Source: Peptoniphilaceae bacterium AM52-5BH
GTDB lineage: Bacteria; Bacillota; Clostridia; Tissierellales; Peptoniphilaceae
Assembly (NCBI GenBank): GCA_027669155.1
Contig: JAQEDR010000010.1
Location: 1 to 64,000 of the forward strand
DNA: 64,000 nucleotides
Reading direction: 5' to 3'
Both the position numbers and the translations under genes were made by a program. The notes beneath the pieces were generated by a model that saw only the letters and a program-made list of their open reading frames with translations, was not told the DNA's origin and did no database searches. Numbering within the stretch: the stretch's first letter is position 1; each line of letters begins with the position of its first letter. Shown here in pieces: positions 53,032 to 64,000 of this stretch.

Positions 53032-54309
53032 TTATTCAGCTATTTCTTCGAGGTCTTCTTCGTTTGCTTCGCCTTCTTCTATCTTATCTTCTTTCTCATC
53101 TTCTGCCTTATCTTCAACTTCTACTGTTTCTTCAGCAGGAACTTCTTTTTCGGATGCTTCTTCATCTGAACCTTCCTTAGTCTCTTCTTCTGGAAGCTCT
53201 TCATCTACTTCATCTTCAGAAATTTCCTCATCAGTTTTTTCTTCAACTGGAACTTCTTCTACTTCTTCTGCTGGTTCTTCTACTACTAAGTTTGCCTTAG
53301 CTTTTTCGATTGCCTGAAGTAATTCCTCATAAGCTACATTTGCCTCGTTCACAGTTGTTCTGTTGTTTCTAAAGATTCTATTAGCATCTGCAATTGCTCT
53401 ATTCAATTCTCTAATTACAGAAGAATCAACCTTACCCTTTAGTTCAAAATCACGGACCTTCTTGGCTTCTTCGATATTTTTTCCAAGTGCTGCCTTATCT
53501 TTTGCGCTAGCAGTCTTATCTTCATCTGGAATTGAAGCTACAGCTTCAGATATTTTTGCATTTAACTTATCTGTTGCTTCTTGTACTTGGCCTACTGTAG
53601 CTTGGTTATTTCTTCTAACTTCTACTGCAGTCTTTATTGCAGAATCTACGTCAGCGAGGGCTACAGAATCTAGTTTAAATCTCAATTCTCTATTTCTAAC
53701 TTCCCTTGCATTCGCAATAGCCCTATCTAGTTTTTCTAGTGTGTAGTGGGTTCTTTTTGAATCCTCTGTTAGTTTTGGTACTTTTCTTGCCTTTTCTAAA
53801 GAATTGAGTAAGTCTTTGCTTGCCTTGTTCAATCCATCAGCGTTTTCGAAAATATCAGTAGCTTTTAGAAGAGCTCTTGTTACAGAAAAACCTATAATCA
53901 CGTGTGCTTGTTGCTCACTATCTACTAGCTCAGTTGCATCTGCTGTGATTGTTTCAGCTACATTGATTAGTAGGTTAATTCTTGGGATTACTTTCTCTCT
54001 TATCTCTCCCGCTCCGATGAGACCATTTTTAACAATTTTGCTTACAAAATCATAAGCATTCTTTAAAGATTTTAGCCAGTCTAGTTGGTTACCAGCAAGG
54101 CCACCTGCTATATTTTCAAGGCCTTTAATCAAATCACCTAGGTAATCTAATTTATCGATTGCCTGATCTTTTGCGCTTCCTTCTTCTGCTGCATAAGCAA
54201 CGCTAGAAAGCTTTGAATCATCCTTTGCGATTGATCCTAGGCAAGGTACGACTGTGTTTGATAATAATGCAACTGACAATGTTGCTGCTAATAGTTGACT
54301 TTTTTTCAT
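53032..54309 (-). CDS. CAMP-factor-family secreted protein with duplicated repeat and acidic tail
   Basis: 425 residues. Signal peptide with cleavage near AYA (about residue 40). Residues about 50-255 align by eye with the CAMP factor of group B streptococci: TLEKLDRAIANAREVRNREL and DVDSAIKTAVEVRRNNQATV correspond to its KLDKEIWNTRF.. and LNKAITHAVGVQLN segments. CAMP factors bind membranes and form pores (co-haemolysin). A further copy of the helical repeat follows (about 265-340: GKNIEEAKKVRDFELK, NRAIADANRIFRNNRTTV), then an ~85-residue Glu-rich tail (EEVEEVPVEEK). No LPXTG, so it is secreted. GGGAG precedes the ATG. Neighbour of the RRNPP-type regulator. Confidence 0.8.
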   Translation of the reverse strand: MKKSQLLAATLSVALLSNTVVPCLGSIAKDDSKLSSVAYAAEEGSAKDQAIDKLDYLGDLIKGLENIAGGLAGNQLDWLKSLKNAYDFVSKIVKNGLIGAGEIREKVIPRINLLINVAETITADATELVDSEQQAHVIIGFSVTRALLKATDIFENADGLNKASKDLLNSLEKARKVPKLTEDSKRTHYTLEKLDRAIANAREVRNRELRFKLDSVALADVDSAIKTAVEVRRNNQATVGQVQEATDKLNAKISEAVASIPDEDKTASAKDKAALGKNIEEAKKVRDFELKGKVDSSVIRELNRAIADANRIFRNNRTTVNEANVAYEELLQAIEKAKANLVVEEPAEEVEEVPVEEKTDEEISEDEVDEELPEEETKEGSDEEASEKEVPAEETVEVEDKAEDEKEDKIEEGEANEEDLEEIAE

Positions 54310-54498
54310 AGATAACTCCCTTGAATGTGTATTATTTTATAAGTTCTGTTTTACTTTTTATCCGCTTAAATATGCTAATTAGATCATAGATGTATCAATA
54401 ATTTTATATAATACTTCAAAATTTAGTAAATATTCTATAAATCCATAGGACCGACTCTGATTTAAAAATTTAGACAATCTCTATATTTTTATAGGCAA

Positions 54499-54657
54499 TT
54501 AGATAAGTGATACATCCTCTTTTACAAAAAACATATCTATTATTATATCGTCTGGATCTAAATCAATTCCTGCTACTTTCCTATCTCTATTAATATTTGA
54601 GCTTAGAGATAACATTAATAAGAATACAAATAATATAGCTTTCTTGAATTTCATCAT
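54499..54657 (-). CDS. Small secreted peptide, candidate pheromone precursor
   Basis: 52 residues from ATG 54657 (or 51 from 54654) behind AAGGAGGTGGG; the longer frame from 54732 overlaps the regulator end without a site. MMKFKKAILFVFLLMLSLSS is a signal peptide, followed by a short polar/acidic mature part ending FFVKEDVSLI. Directly downstream of the HTH-TPR regulator gene (72 bp between stop and ATG, same strand), as papR follows plcR. The mature C-terminus, or a piece of it, would be the signal; this is inference. A separate -10-like TATTAT is present in the gap. Confidence 0.6.
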   Translation of the reverse strand: MMKFKKAILFVFLLMLSLSSNINRDRKVAGIDLDPDDIIIDMFFVKEDVSLI

Positions 54658-54728
54658 CCCACCTCCTTGTTGTCTATATAATACCATGGTCATTTTATAA
54701 AATAAATACACATTTACGTGGTTGGATA

Positions 54729-55652
54729 TCAAAGATATTGTTTATAATTTACAAGTAAATTATCTATTTGTAATTTAATTTTTTCAGCTAATGGCTGTTC
54801 TGAAAAAATATTAGTCAAGGCTAAGCAATAATTAAAACTAAGCTTGGCTTCTTCCAATTGGTTAAGGCTTAAATGATTTACTCCTTTCAAATAATAAACC
54901 ATATTTAGATATGGTACTTCCTTTAGCTTTTTCGCATTATTAACAGCAGTATTACATAAGTCCAAAGACTCAATTATTTTACCCGCCCTATAGTAGTAGA
55001 CGCCTACATTGTACGAAAAGAGGAAATAATCCTCTAAGGAGTATCTAAGATACTTACTAATTTCTAAGTTTATATCTTCATAAAGTTGATAATTACCAAA
55101 CTTTTGTTCCGCTAAAGCTAATGCCAAAAGAATTCTTAGAGAAAAACTATCGTATTTATAGTTTTTAAATCTGTTGATAGTAAAACGATTTTCCAATGAT
55201 GATAGGGCCTCTTCAAATTCTACTAGACTTATGCCAATAGTCTTTGTGGATTTTAGAGCCAAAATCCCCTTAAAATAATGCTTAGTCGCTTGAAACTCTT
55301 TTTCAAAATCTAAATCTGACTTTATATTAATATCATCGAGATTAGAAATTAATAGTCTTGCTTTATCGATTGATGAATTATTTAAGTGATAATTAATTTC
55401 TTTTCTCAAAGATAGGAGATTGTTATATTCGAAGCCACTAGAATTGATGATATCTTCAAGCTCGATCCCCAAACAATTACATATAGGTATCAGGGTAGAA
55501 AGCCTAGGGTCGTTTTCTCCCTTTTCTATTCGACGAATAGTCTCTTCAGAAACATAGACTTTTTCTGCAATTTCCTTCCTGCTAATACCCTTTGATTCCC
55601 TAATCTTTCTTAGATCAGAGCCAATAAAATTGTAATTATCCTTTAAAATCAT
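54729..55652 (-). CDS. HTH-TPR regulator, RRNPP-like (Rgg/PlcR type)
   Basis: 307 residues. N-terminal XRE-type HTH at about 10-70 (LRKIRESKGISRKEIAEKVYVSEETIRRIEKGENDPRLSTL), then helical repeats at about 80-300 compatible with TPRs: LEISKYLRYSLEDYFLFSYN, YYRAGKIIESLDLCNTAVNN, YYLKGVNHLSLNQLEEAKLSF. The layout is that of RRNPP quorum-sensing regulators that bind a re-imported peptide. The next gene downstream encodes a small signal-peptide protein, and the CAMP-factor-like gene follows, which could be a target. Non-RRNPP HTH-TPR regulators also exist, so quorum sensing is a hypothesis. Confidence 0.75.
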   Translation of the reverse strand: MILKDNYNFIGSDLRKIRESKGISRKEIAEKVYVSEETIRRIEKGENDPRLSTLIPICNCLGIELEDIINSSGFEYNNLLSLRKEINYHLNNSSIDKARLLISNLDDINIKSDLDFEKEFQATKHYFKGILALKSTKTIGISLVEFEEALSSLENRFTINRFKNYKYDSFSLRILLALALAEQKFGNYQLYEDINLEISKYLRYSLEDYFLFSYNVGVYYYRAGKIIESLDLCNTAVNNAKKLKEVPYLNMVYYLKGVNHLSLNQLEEAKLSFNYCLALTNIFSEQPLAEKIKLQIDNLLVNYKQYL

Positions 55653-55832
55653 ATATTTAATTCTTTCTCTAACATTATGTCTACTCCATCATATAAATAT
55701 ACCGATAATTGTTTCTAATATTAGCTAATAGTTTAATTTTTAATTAAATAATTAGTTTTTTTCTCCAATATAGGCTTTATATAGAGAAGTAAGCGCTTTG
55801 TCGACGCTATTTACTAATCAAATTTTCTATAT

Positions 55833-58940
<3,108 letters not shown>

Positions 58941-58995
58941 ATTACCACCTATTTTCTAAATATACTTTAAATCGGCTAAATTTAAAGCAAACAAA

Positions 58996-59019
58996 GAAAA
59001 AACCCTCATCCAATGAGGG
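58996..59019 (-). terminator. Terminator after the YdbC-like gene
   Basis: On the minus strand CCCTCAT / ATGAGGG with a short loop is followed by TTTTTT. It separates this gene from the cysteine desulfurase operon. Confidence 0.88.
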
Positions 59020-59025
59020 AATTCT

Positions 59026-59247
59026 TTAATGAAATTCATCAGCCAAAATATTTTTAAGAACTTCGGCCTCTTCTGTTGTAAGGGTTATGCCCTTGCTCAT
59101 TCTTGTGTGATCTTCATTCCAATCACGAATGTCGTATTTTGGATCTCTTTCATTCCAAGAAACAAGGTTAAGCTCCTTGGTCCAACCCTTGGCATTGGTT
59201 GAAAGAACGCCAAGATTTTCAACTATATCATATTTAATTCCCGCCAT
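59026..59247 (-). CDS. YdbC/PC4-like ssDNA-binding protein
   Basis: 73 residues from ATG 59247 behind GGAGATAAAT (longer frame from 59259). GWTKELNLVSWNERDPKYDI and RMSKGITLTTEEAEVLKNIL match the YdbC/PC4 family: a four-stranded sheet with a C-terminal helix that binds single-stranded nucleic acid. Role in transcription or repair is inferred from the family. It is a single gene with its own terminator. Confidence 0.88.
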   Translation of the reverse strand: MAGIKYDIVENLGVLSTNAKGWTKELNLVSWNERDPKYDIRDWNEDHTRMSKGITLTTEEAEVLKNILADEFH

Positions 59248-59364
59248 ATTTATCTCCAATCTATAATATTTTCTAATTAATACTCTTGTATTATTTTATA
59301 GTATTCTTACTTTTATTCAAGTCTTATCTGAGATCTTGGCTTTAATCTAATATGATAACTTACT

Positions 59365-60459
59365 TTAAATTCTCCTAGATTTTAATAATCTATTTACCTC
59401 TTTTTGGATTACATCATAATCGTATCCAGCATATTCCAATCTTTTCCTTCTAATATTACCATTGCCCCACTTGCCGGCTATTACTTCTTCTGCTACTTTG
59501 ACGAAGCCTTTGGAAGATACTCCCGTCATTATTAGTGGGTAGTCTCTGTAGAGGATGTTTTTATCCAAATCCCCCTTGTAGCCATAGACTCCTCCCTTGG
59601 ATGAATATTGCCAAGAATCGTAATGGCTATCCTTGTATTTTGGATAAGGGGCATCCTTTTTCCATTCCGCTATCCAAAACTCATTCTCATCCCTTACTTC
59701 CTTAGTCAAGTATTTATTGGCAAACCATGGATAAGAATAGATTCCTGCTACATAGCCATTTCGCCTGATAGCCTTGGTAAAGGCATCCGCTACGGCAGTA
59801 ATATCTTTTTTGCTAGCCTTAGCCTGTCTGTCATTATCCTCTATGTCTATATAAATTGGTAGGGAAACTTTTTTATTTCTTACTATATCTAGGACGTAGT
59901 TTGCTTCTTCTATGGCTTCATTTTCATTTATCGCCCTTGAATAATGATAGAAGCCCAGAGGTATATCTCTTCTATTAAGCTCGGCATAATGAGTTTCTAT
60001 TTTCTTATCTTTACTTAAGCTCTTATCCTTTTGTCTAATAGATGTCCTAAGGATTGCTCCATCTATGGAGTTTGCAAGTTTATCATAGTCAATATTCTTA
60101 GGATTTTGATACTCACTCATATCAACTACCTTCTCATAGACGGCAACTTTTGGATAGATATCAGACTCATCTAAGCTATTTTGAGCTTCTGGATTTAATT
60201 CTTCCACGATCTTATCAACTTCCTCTTCACTAACTATTATTTCTTCATCCTTATTGTCTTCTTCTTTTGGCTTTTCTATATTGGAATTTGCATTTCCACT
60301 ATTTCCATTTTCTATATTTTCCTTAGGTCTTTCCACTTCTTCAAAGATCTCATCTATATTAGAATCATCATACATTACAATTTCAGCAGCATAGGCTATA
60401 TCTGGGACTAGAAGGGCCAAGGCTAAGGCAGATCCTACAAGTTTTTTATTAATTCTCAT
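59365..60459 (-). CDS. GH25 lysozyme (secreted muramidase)
   Basis: 364 residues from ATG 60459 behind AGAGGA (longer frame from 60474). Signal peptide with a likely cut near AYA. An acidic linker (about 25-105) includes EIVMYDDSNIDEIFEEVERP. The GH25 domain (about 108-330) starts VDMSEYQNPKNIDYDKL with catalytic Asp, has GFYHYSRAI, IYIDIEDND (catalytic Asp/Glu pair) and IYSYPWFANKYL; WQYSSKGGVYGYKGDLDKNI closes the fold. It cuts beta-1,4 bonds in peptidoglycan. A short C-terminal segment (about 320-364) is basic and may bind the wall. Promoter 60491-60519. Confidence 0.94.
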   Translation of the reverse strand: MRINKKLVGSALALALLVPDIAYAAEIVMYDDSNIDEIFEEVERPKENIENGNSGNANSNIEKPKEEDNKDEEIIVSEEEVDKIVEELNPEAQNSLDESDIYPKVAVYEKVVDMSEYQNPKNIDYDKLANSIDGAILRTSIRQKDKSLSKDKKIETHYAELNRRDIPLGFYHYSRAINENEAIEEANYVLDIVRNKKVSLPIYIDIEDNDRQAKASKKDITAVADAFTKAIRRNGYVAGIYSYPWFANKYLTKEVRDENEFWIAEWKKDAPYPKYKDSHYDSWQYSSKGGVYGYKGDLDKNILYRDYPLIMTGVSSKGFVKVAEEVIAGKWGNGNIRRKRLEYAGYDYDVIQKEVNRLLKSRRI

Positions 60460-60490
60460 ACATCCTCTTTTCATTTCTTTACTTAAGTAA

Positions 60491-60519
60491 ATAATATCAT
60501 ATTAGAAGATTTCTAACAA
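60491..60519 (-). promoter_or_regulatory. Promoter of the GH25 lysozyme gene
   Basis: On the minus strand TTGTTA (60514-60519) and TATTAT (60491-60496) are separated by 17 bp, with the ATG about 30 bp downstream. Confidence 0.65.
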
Positions 60520-60549
60520 GAAAAAGAGGATATTTCTATCCCCTTTACT

Positions 60550-60648
60550 CTACTCAAATGTTACATCAAAAAAATCTGGAATTTGTGTTGATAATATATC
60601 TCTTGTGTATTTTGTATCTACGCATCTATCGAGCACATATTTGATATC
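60550..60648 (-). pseudogene. 33-codon C-terminal fragment of an unidentified protein
   Basis: The minus-strand frame reads DIKYVLDRCVDTKYTRDILS and TQIPDFFDVTFE, then stops. It has protein-like composition but no start and no upstream continuation in frame. Probably a remnant cut by the transposon debris next to it; the parent gene is not recognised. Confidence 0.35.
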
Positions 60649-60769
60649 ATCTCACCATAAAAGAGTTAATTTGGGTAGAGTAATACTATAAATCTGGAGA
60701 AAAGTTATAAATATAGCAAAATACTTATAAATAGCAAGACGAACCATATATAATGTAATAAATTAGCTA

Positions 60770-61573
60770 AAAAAGGTTTAAGTATACAAGACTACCATGG
60801 AAACCACAATAAAAATAAGTCTAAATATGAAGCCAAAACCAAACAATTAAGCGGTAAAGAATATGATTATGTTCTTGATAAATTAAGTAAAGAATGAACT
60901 CCTGATGTAATATTAGGCAGAGGTGAAATAAAACTATCAATGAGTTCAAGAACACTTTACAGAAGGTTCAAAGATGGAACTTTGGAAGCAAAGCTTCTAC
61001 CAATGAAGGGTAAAAGAAAAAAGAATGGTAGTTTTGAAAAAAGAGGAAAACAAGCCTTTAAAAGAAGCATCCATGATAGAAAAAATACTATCCAAACTTC
61101 TCGACTGAATTTGGTTACTTTGAGGGAGATACAATTGTAGGGAAAGATCATAAAAGTTGTTTAATAACCCTAGTTGAGAAAGAATCCAAGGCAATAGTAA
61201 CCTAAAGCAAAAAATAGGACAGCTAAAAGTATCGAAGAAAGATTATATAAATGGTTAGAACAAATGCCAATAAAATTGGTAAAATCAATAACATTTGACT
61301 TTAGTAAAGAATTTCCAAATTGGAAAAATATATGTAATAAGCATGATATATCAATATTCTTCGCAGATTCAGACTGCCCAAGTCAAAGGGGTTAAATGAA
61401 AATTCGAATGGGTTATTAAGAAAAGATGGATTAACAAAACAAACGGACTTTATGCTAAAAAGAGAAGAGGATATTGTTTCTATAGCTAGCTACAGAAACA
61501 ATATCCCAAGAAAGTCTTTGAACTACAAAACACCGTTAGAAGAATTTATGAATTTAGTGTATTCTGTCTAGGT
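60770..61573 (+). pseudogene. IS30-family transposase remnant
   Basis: Pieces of an IS30-type transposase are spread over all three plus-strand frames with several stops and shifts: LSGKEYDYVLDKLSKE, then after a stop SSRTLYRRFKDGTL, then FGYFEGDTIVGKDHKSCLIT, IKLVKSITFDFSKEF, NENSNGLLRKDG and IPRKSLNYKTPLEEFM. These are the HTH, the DDE region (Asp in EGDTIVG; Asp in TFDFSKEF; Glu in NENSNG) and the C-terminal tail. No intact frame remains. A hairpin at 61598-61641 follows. Clear signs of decay. Confidence 0.85.
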
Positions 61574-61597
61574 TAATTTGACAATTGAAAGAATAAA

Positions 61598-61641
61598 AAG
61601 AAAGAGATGATTTCCAGGGTACTTACATCTCTTCCTTTCTT
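61598..61641 (+). terminator. Hairpin downstream of the IS30 remnant
   Basis: AAGAAAGAGATG pairs with CATCTCTTCCTTTCTT (with a bulge) around a loop of about 16 nt. It may end transcription from the IS or from copB on the opposite strand; the T-run is short. Confidence 0.4.
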
Positions 61642-61703
61642 GTAAAACTATCGATTATTTATAATTTAAGGGTTTTTAAACATTCTATATACTAACAATC
61701 ATT

Positions 61704-63797
61704 TTAATTTGGATCTAATCTTAATAAAATAGCATTAATTGCTACTACGACTGTTGACACAGACATTAGAATTGCTCCTAATGCAGGGCTTAATGTGATA
61801 CCAATAGGAGCCAAAATTCCTGCAGCTAGAGGGATAGCTATAAAGTTATAACCGGCTCCCCAAAAGAGGTTTTGTTTCATTTTACGAGTTGTTTTGTGTG
61901 CTAATTCAATGAATGATTCAATATCTCCTGGATCAGATTGAGTCAATATGACATCTGCTGAATCCAATGCAACTTGAGTTCCAGCACCGACAGCTATACC
62001 AACGTCTGCCATGGCAAGAGAAGGGGCATCATTGACACCGTCACCTACCATGATAACTTTTTTTCCTTCATCTTTAAGTGCTTTTACTAATTCATACTTG
62101 TCTTGTGGAGATTGATTTGATCTATATTCAATCCCTAAGTCTTCTGCCGCTCCTTGAGCTGCTTTTTCATTATCACCTGTTGCCATAATTGGCTCTATAT
62201 TGTTATTTTTAAGAGCTTCTATTAACTCTTTACTGGTTGGTTTTAATTCATCCCCTAAAGATACAGCACCAATGGCATCATCGTTTTCTACTAAGACACT
62301 GAGGGTTGCTCCTTTTGGAATATCCATATCTAGATTACGTCCGTATGCTTTTTGACTGATTAATTGGTATTGGTGCCCATTGGCTTTACCTTCTACGCCA
62401 GCACCGGAAATCACATCAATCGAATCAAAAGATACTGGGCGTATATCTTGCTGCTTAGCGAAACTTATAATTGATTGAGCAATCGGATGGCTAGATCCTC
62501 CTTCAATACCTGCCAATAAGGCAGTGATTTCCTCTTTTGTATATTTGTTATTAAGAAGTTTTACATCTAATACTTTAAACTCACCAGTTGTTAAAGTACC
62601 TGTTTTATCTAAAATCATTACATCTGCATCTTGAGCTATTTCTAAAGCCTCACGGTCTTTTACTAGTAAGCCACGACTTGCTCCTAAGCTTGTGCTACGG
62701 GCGGTGACCAATGGAATAGCCAAACCCAAAGCGTGAGGACAAGCTATAACTAATGTTGTGATAGCAAATTTTACTGCCATTGGGATGTCCGCTATAAGTG
62801 TCCATACTACAAAAGCTATTAGTGCGGCAGTTACCGCAATATAGAAGAGCCATCCCGCAACTTTCTGAGCAATATTTTCTGCTCTGGAAGGTTGACTTTG
62901 AGCTTGGCTGATTAAATCCTGTACTTGAGAGATAAAGGACTTATCACCTGTCTCAAGTACTTTAATATAAAGAACCCCTTCCCCATTTGTTGAGCCCCCG
63001 ATTACTTCATCGCCAGGACCTTTTTTAATTGATTTAGATTCCCCAGTCAAAAGAGCTTCATTTAGACGTGATTCTCCACGCTCGATAGTTCCATCAGCTG
63101 GCACATTTTCTCCAGCTTGAACACGAATTAAATCACCTACCTTTAAGTCAGCAACTGGTCGTGTTTCTATTGAATCGTCATCTAATACTACATGAGCATC
63201 TTTTGGTACTAGCTTGGCCAACTCTTCTTGTGCATCTCCTGCTTCTCCAATAGCTTTCATCTCAATCCAGTGACCTAATAACATGATTAATAGTAATGAA
63301 GCAAATTCAAAGAAAAAGTCCATCACGTTGCCACCTGTCACGTATCTAGTGATGACAGCATAAATACTATATACATATGAAACAATCAATCCTAAAGAAA
63401 CCAGAGCCATCATTCCAGGTTCTTTTTGTTTAAATTCGTCAACTGCCCCTTGATAGAATGGACGTCCACCATAAATAATTAATATAGTAGATAAAATAGC
63501 TACTACAATATCAGAATATGGAAAAGTAAACTGGAATGGTAGGTCAAACCCAGCCATAGGGGATAAGAGCATAATAATGATTCCTAGTGGTAATGACTTT
63601 AAGAAAAGTTCCTTAAAGTTACCGTGATGATGATGCTCATGCCCACTGTGCCCACCGTGGTCATGGTGGGCATGATGGTCGTGATGTTGATCCTTATGGT
63701 CTCCATGTTGTTCCATTTTGCTATTGTTGTGTTTTGAATGATCCATGTCGCCATGATTATGGTGACTGTGGGATGAATGTTTGTTGTTATTGTTCAT
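61704..63797 (-). CDS. copB: CopB-type copper-translocating P-type ATPase
   Basis: 697 residues. The first ~60 are a His-rich metal-binding tail (clusters of His-Asp-His), followed by eight transmembrane helices. LTGESKSI is the actuator loop, CPHALGLAIP the CPH membrane motif of CopB-type pumps, DKTGTLTTG the phosphorylation site (Asp), GSSHPIAQS the HP motif, and GDGVNDAPSLAMADVG the hinge. CPH rather than CPC indicates the CopB/P1B-3 group (export of copper or silver). GGAGG precedes the ATG; 19 bp upstream is copY. Very close in pattern to enterococcal CopB/TcrB, which suggests horizontal acquisition. Confidence 0.96.
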   Translation of the reverse strand: MNNNNKHSSHSHHNHGDMDHSKHNNSKMEQHGDHKDQHHDHHAHHDHGGHSGHEHHHHGNFKELFLKSLPLGIIIMLLSPMAGFDLPFQFTFPYSDIVVAILSTILIIYGGRPFYQGAVDEFKQKEPGMMALVSLGLIVSYVYSIYAVITRYVTGGNVMDFFFEFASLLLIMLLGHWIEMKAIGEAGDAQEELAKLVPKDAHVVLDDDSIETRPVADLKVGDLIRVQAGENVPADGTIERGESRLNEALLTGESKSIKKGPGDEVIGGSTNGEGVLYIKVLETGDKSFISQVQDLISQAQSQPSRAENIAQKVAGWLFYIAVTAALIAFVVWTLIADIPMAVKFAITTLVIACPHALGLAIPLVTARSTSLGASRGLLVKDREALEIAQDADVMILDKTGTLTTGEFKVLDVKLLNNKYTKEEITALLAGIEGGSSHPIAQSIISFAKQQDIRPVSFDSIDVISGAGVEGKANGHQYQLISQKAYGRNLDMDIPKGATLSVLVENDDAIGAVSLGDELKPTSKELIEALKNNNIEPIMATGDNEKAAQGAAEDLGIEYRSNQSPQDKYELVKALKDEGKKVIMVGDGVNDAPSLAMADVGIAVGAGTQVALDSADVILTQSDPGDIESFIELAHKTTRKMKQNLFWGAGYNFIAIPLAAGILAPIGITLSPALGAILMSVSTVVVAINAILLRLDPN

Positions 63798-63816
63798 TTT
63801 AAATTCCTCCTTATGC

Positions 63817-64000
63817 TTAATGATGATGTAAATGACATTCGCATTGTCCTTCTGGACAATTGCAATCCACTTCTTCTACTGCGAAAGATTTTTTCATCTC
63901 TAATATTTTTTCTAGTCGATCTATATCATCGAAGCTTAAGACATGATCTTCAATGATGTTTCCTATTACATTCCCGACTTTCTTATTGCAAATACGGTTA
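63817..64000 (-). CDS. copY: CopY-type copper-responsive repressor (C-terminal part)
   Basis: The frame runs off the right edge; the visible 60 residues read VGNVIGNIIEDHVLSFDDID, LEKILEMKKSF and VDCNCPEGQCECHLHHH, then stop. The CxCxxxxCxC cluster is the copper/zinc site of CopY repressors of the BlaI/MecI family. With copper, CopY leaves its operator and derepresses copYB. It is 19 bp upstream of copB in the same orientation. The operator (cop box) lies beyond the window. Confidence 0.92.
   Translation of the reverse strand, partial: NRICNKKVGNVIGNIIEDHVLSFDDIDRLEKILEMKKSFAVEEVDCNCPEGQCECHLHHH

Noticed and set aside
53032..53300. Sortase anchor in the CAMP-factor-like protein
   Set aside because: The C-terminus is acidic with no LPXTG-like motif and no hydrophobic helix.
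55785..55825. Terminator or cre site around AAGCGCTT after the serine hydrolase gene
   Set aside because: The arms pair imperfectly, there is no T-run, and it does not fit the cre consensus.
60957..61194. Two minus-strand frames over the IS30 remnant
   Set aside because: Antisense of the transposase debris, hydrophobic by composition only, without start sites.

Overview
The window is AT-rich DNA from a low-GC Gram-positive anaerobe. Gene content (serS under a T-box, ECF-type vitamin uptake, a CAMP-factor-like protein, a sortase-type surface protein, a GH25 lysozyme) fits the Peptoniphilaceae (Anaerococcus/Peptoniphilus/Finegoldia group). This assignment is inference; no rRNA is present.

Positions 1-36135 are one side of an integrative conjugative element (ICE) of the Tn1549/CTn type, transcribed right to left. 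In transcription order it holds a self-contained two-gene cassette of unknown function with its own operator and terminator (33371-35997), a RepA_N-type initiator, a DnaC-like ATPase, PcfB, a HigBA toxin-antitoxin pair, a small zinc ribbon, the VirD4 coupling protein, an SSB-like protein, a Maff2/VirB2-like pilin, VirB6, a tiny membrane protein, PrgI, VirB4, a DNA methyltransferase, an NlpC/P60 hydrolase, DUF4315, a coiled-coil surface protein, a DUF4366 protein, topoisomerase III, an AbiE toxin-antitoxin cassette flanked by scars, a 3491-residue methylase/SNF2-helicase fusion, a second SSB-domain protein and the start of a VanR-like response regulator. Relaxase and integrase are not visible and should lie beyond the left edge. 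The right end sits inside the Walker A codons of a comGA/pilB-like ATPase gene that follows comM, so the element has cut a competence/pilus gene.

Positions 36136-52106 are chromosomal housekeeping and metabolism: comM, an rluD-family gene (possibly leaderless), a structured unassigned ncRNA, exonuclease III, T-box serS, an OatA-like acyltransferase, a PanT-like ECF component with an unusual CoaX homologue, a five-gene catabolic operon (transporter, hydantoinase/oxoprolinase, HEXXH protein, Ldh_2-family dehydrogenase, DUF1294) under a promoter overlapped by a cre-like palindrome, then debris of dapB, dapA and aspartokinase.

Positions 52142-60519 are envelope and secretion genes: an NPKTG surface protein, a CAMP-factor-family protein with a duplicated helical repeat and acidic tail, a candidate RRNPP quorum-sensing regulator with a small secreted peptide gene directly after it, a secreted beta-lactamase-fold hydrolase, mnmA, a cysteine desulfurase, a YdbC/PC4 protein and a GH25 lysozyme. 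The right edge (60550-64000) is gene debris including a wrecked IS30-type transposase, followed by a CopY-CopB copper operon that runs off the window.

The most interesting unexplained items are the two-gene cassette at the ICE end, the regulator/peptide pair next to the CAMP factor, the abiE scar duplication, the structured ncRNA at 39096-39345 and the CoaX homologue with altered phosphate-binding motifs.
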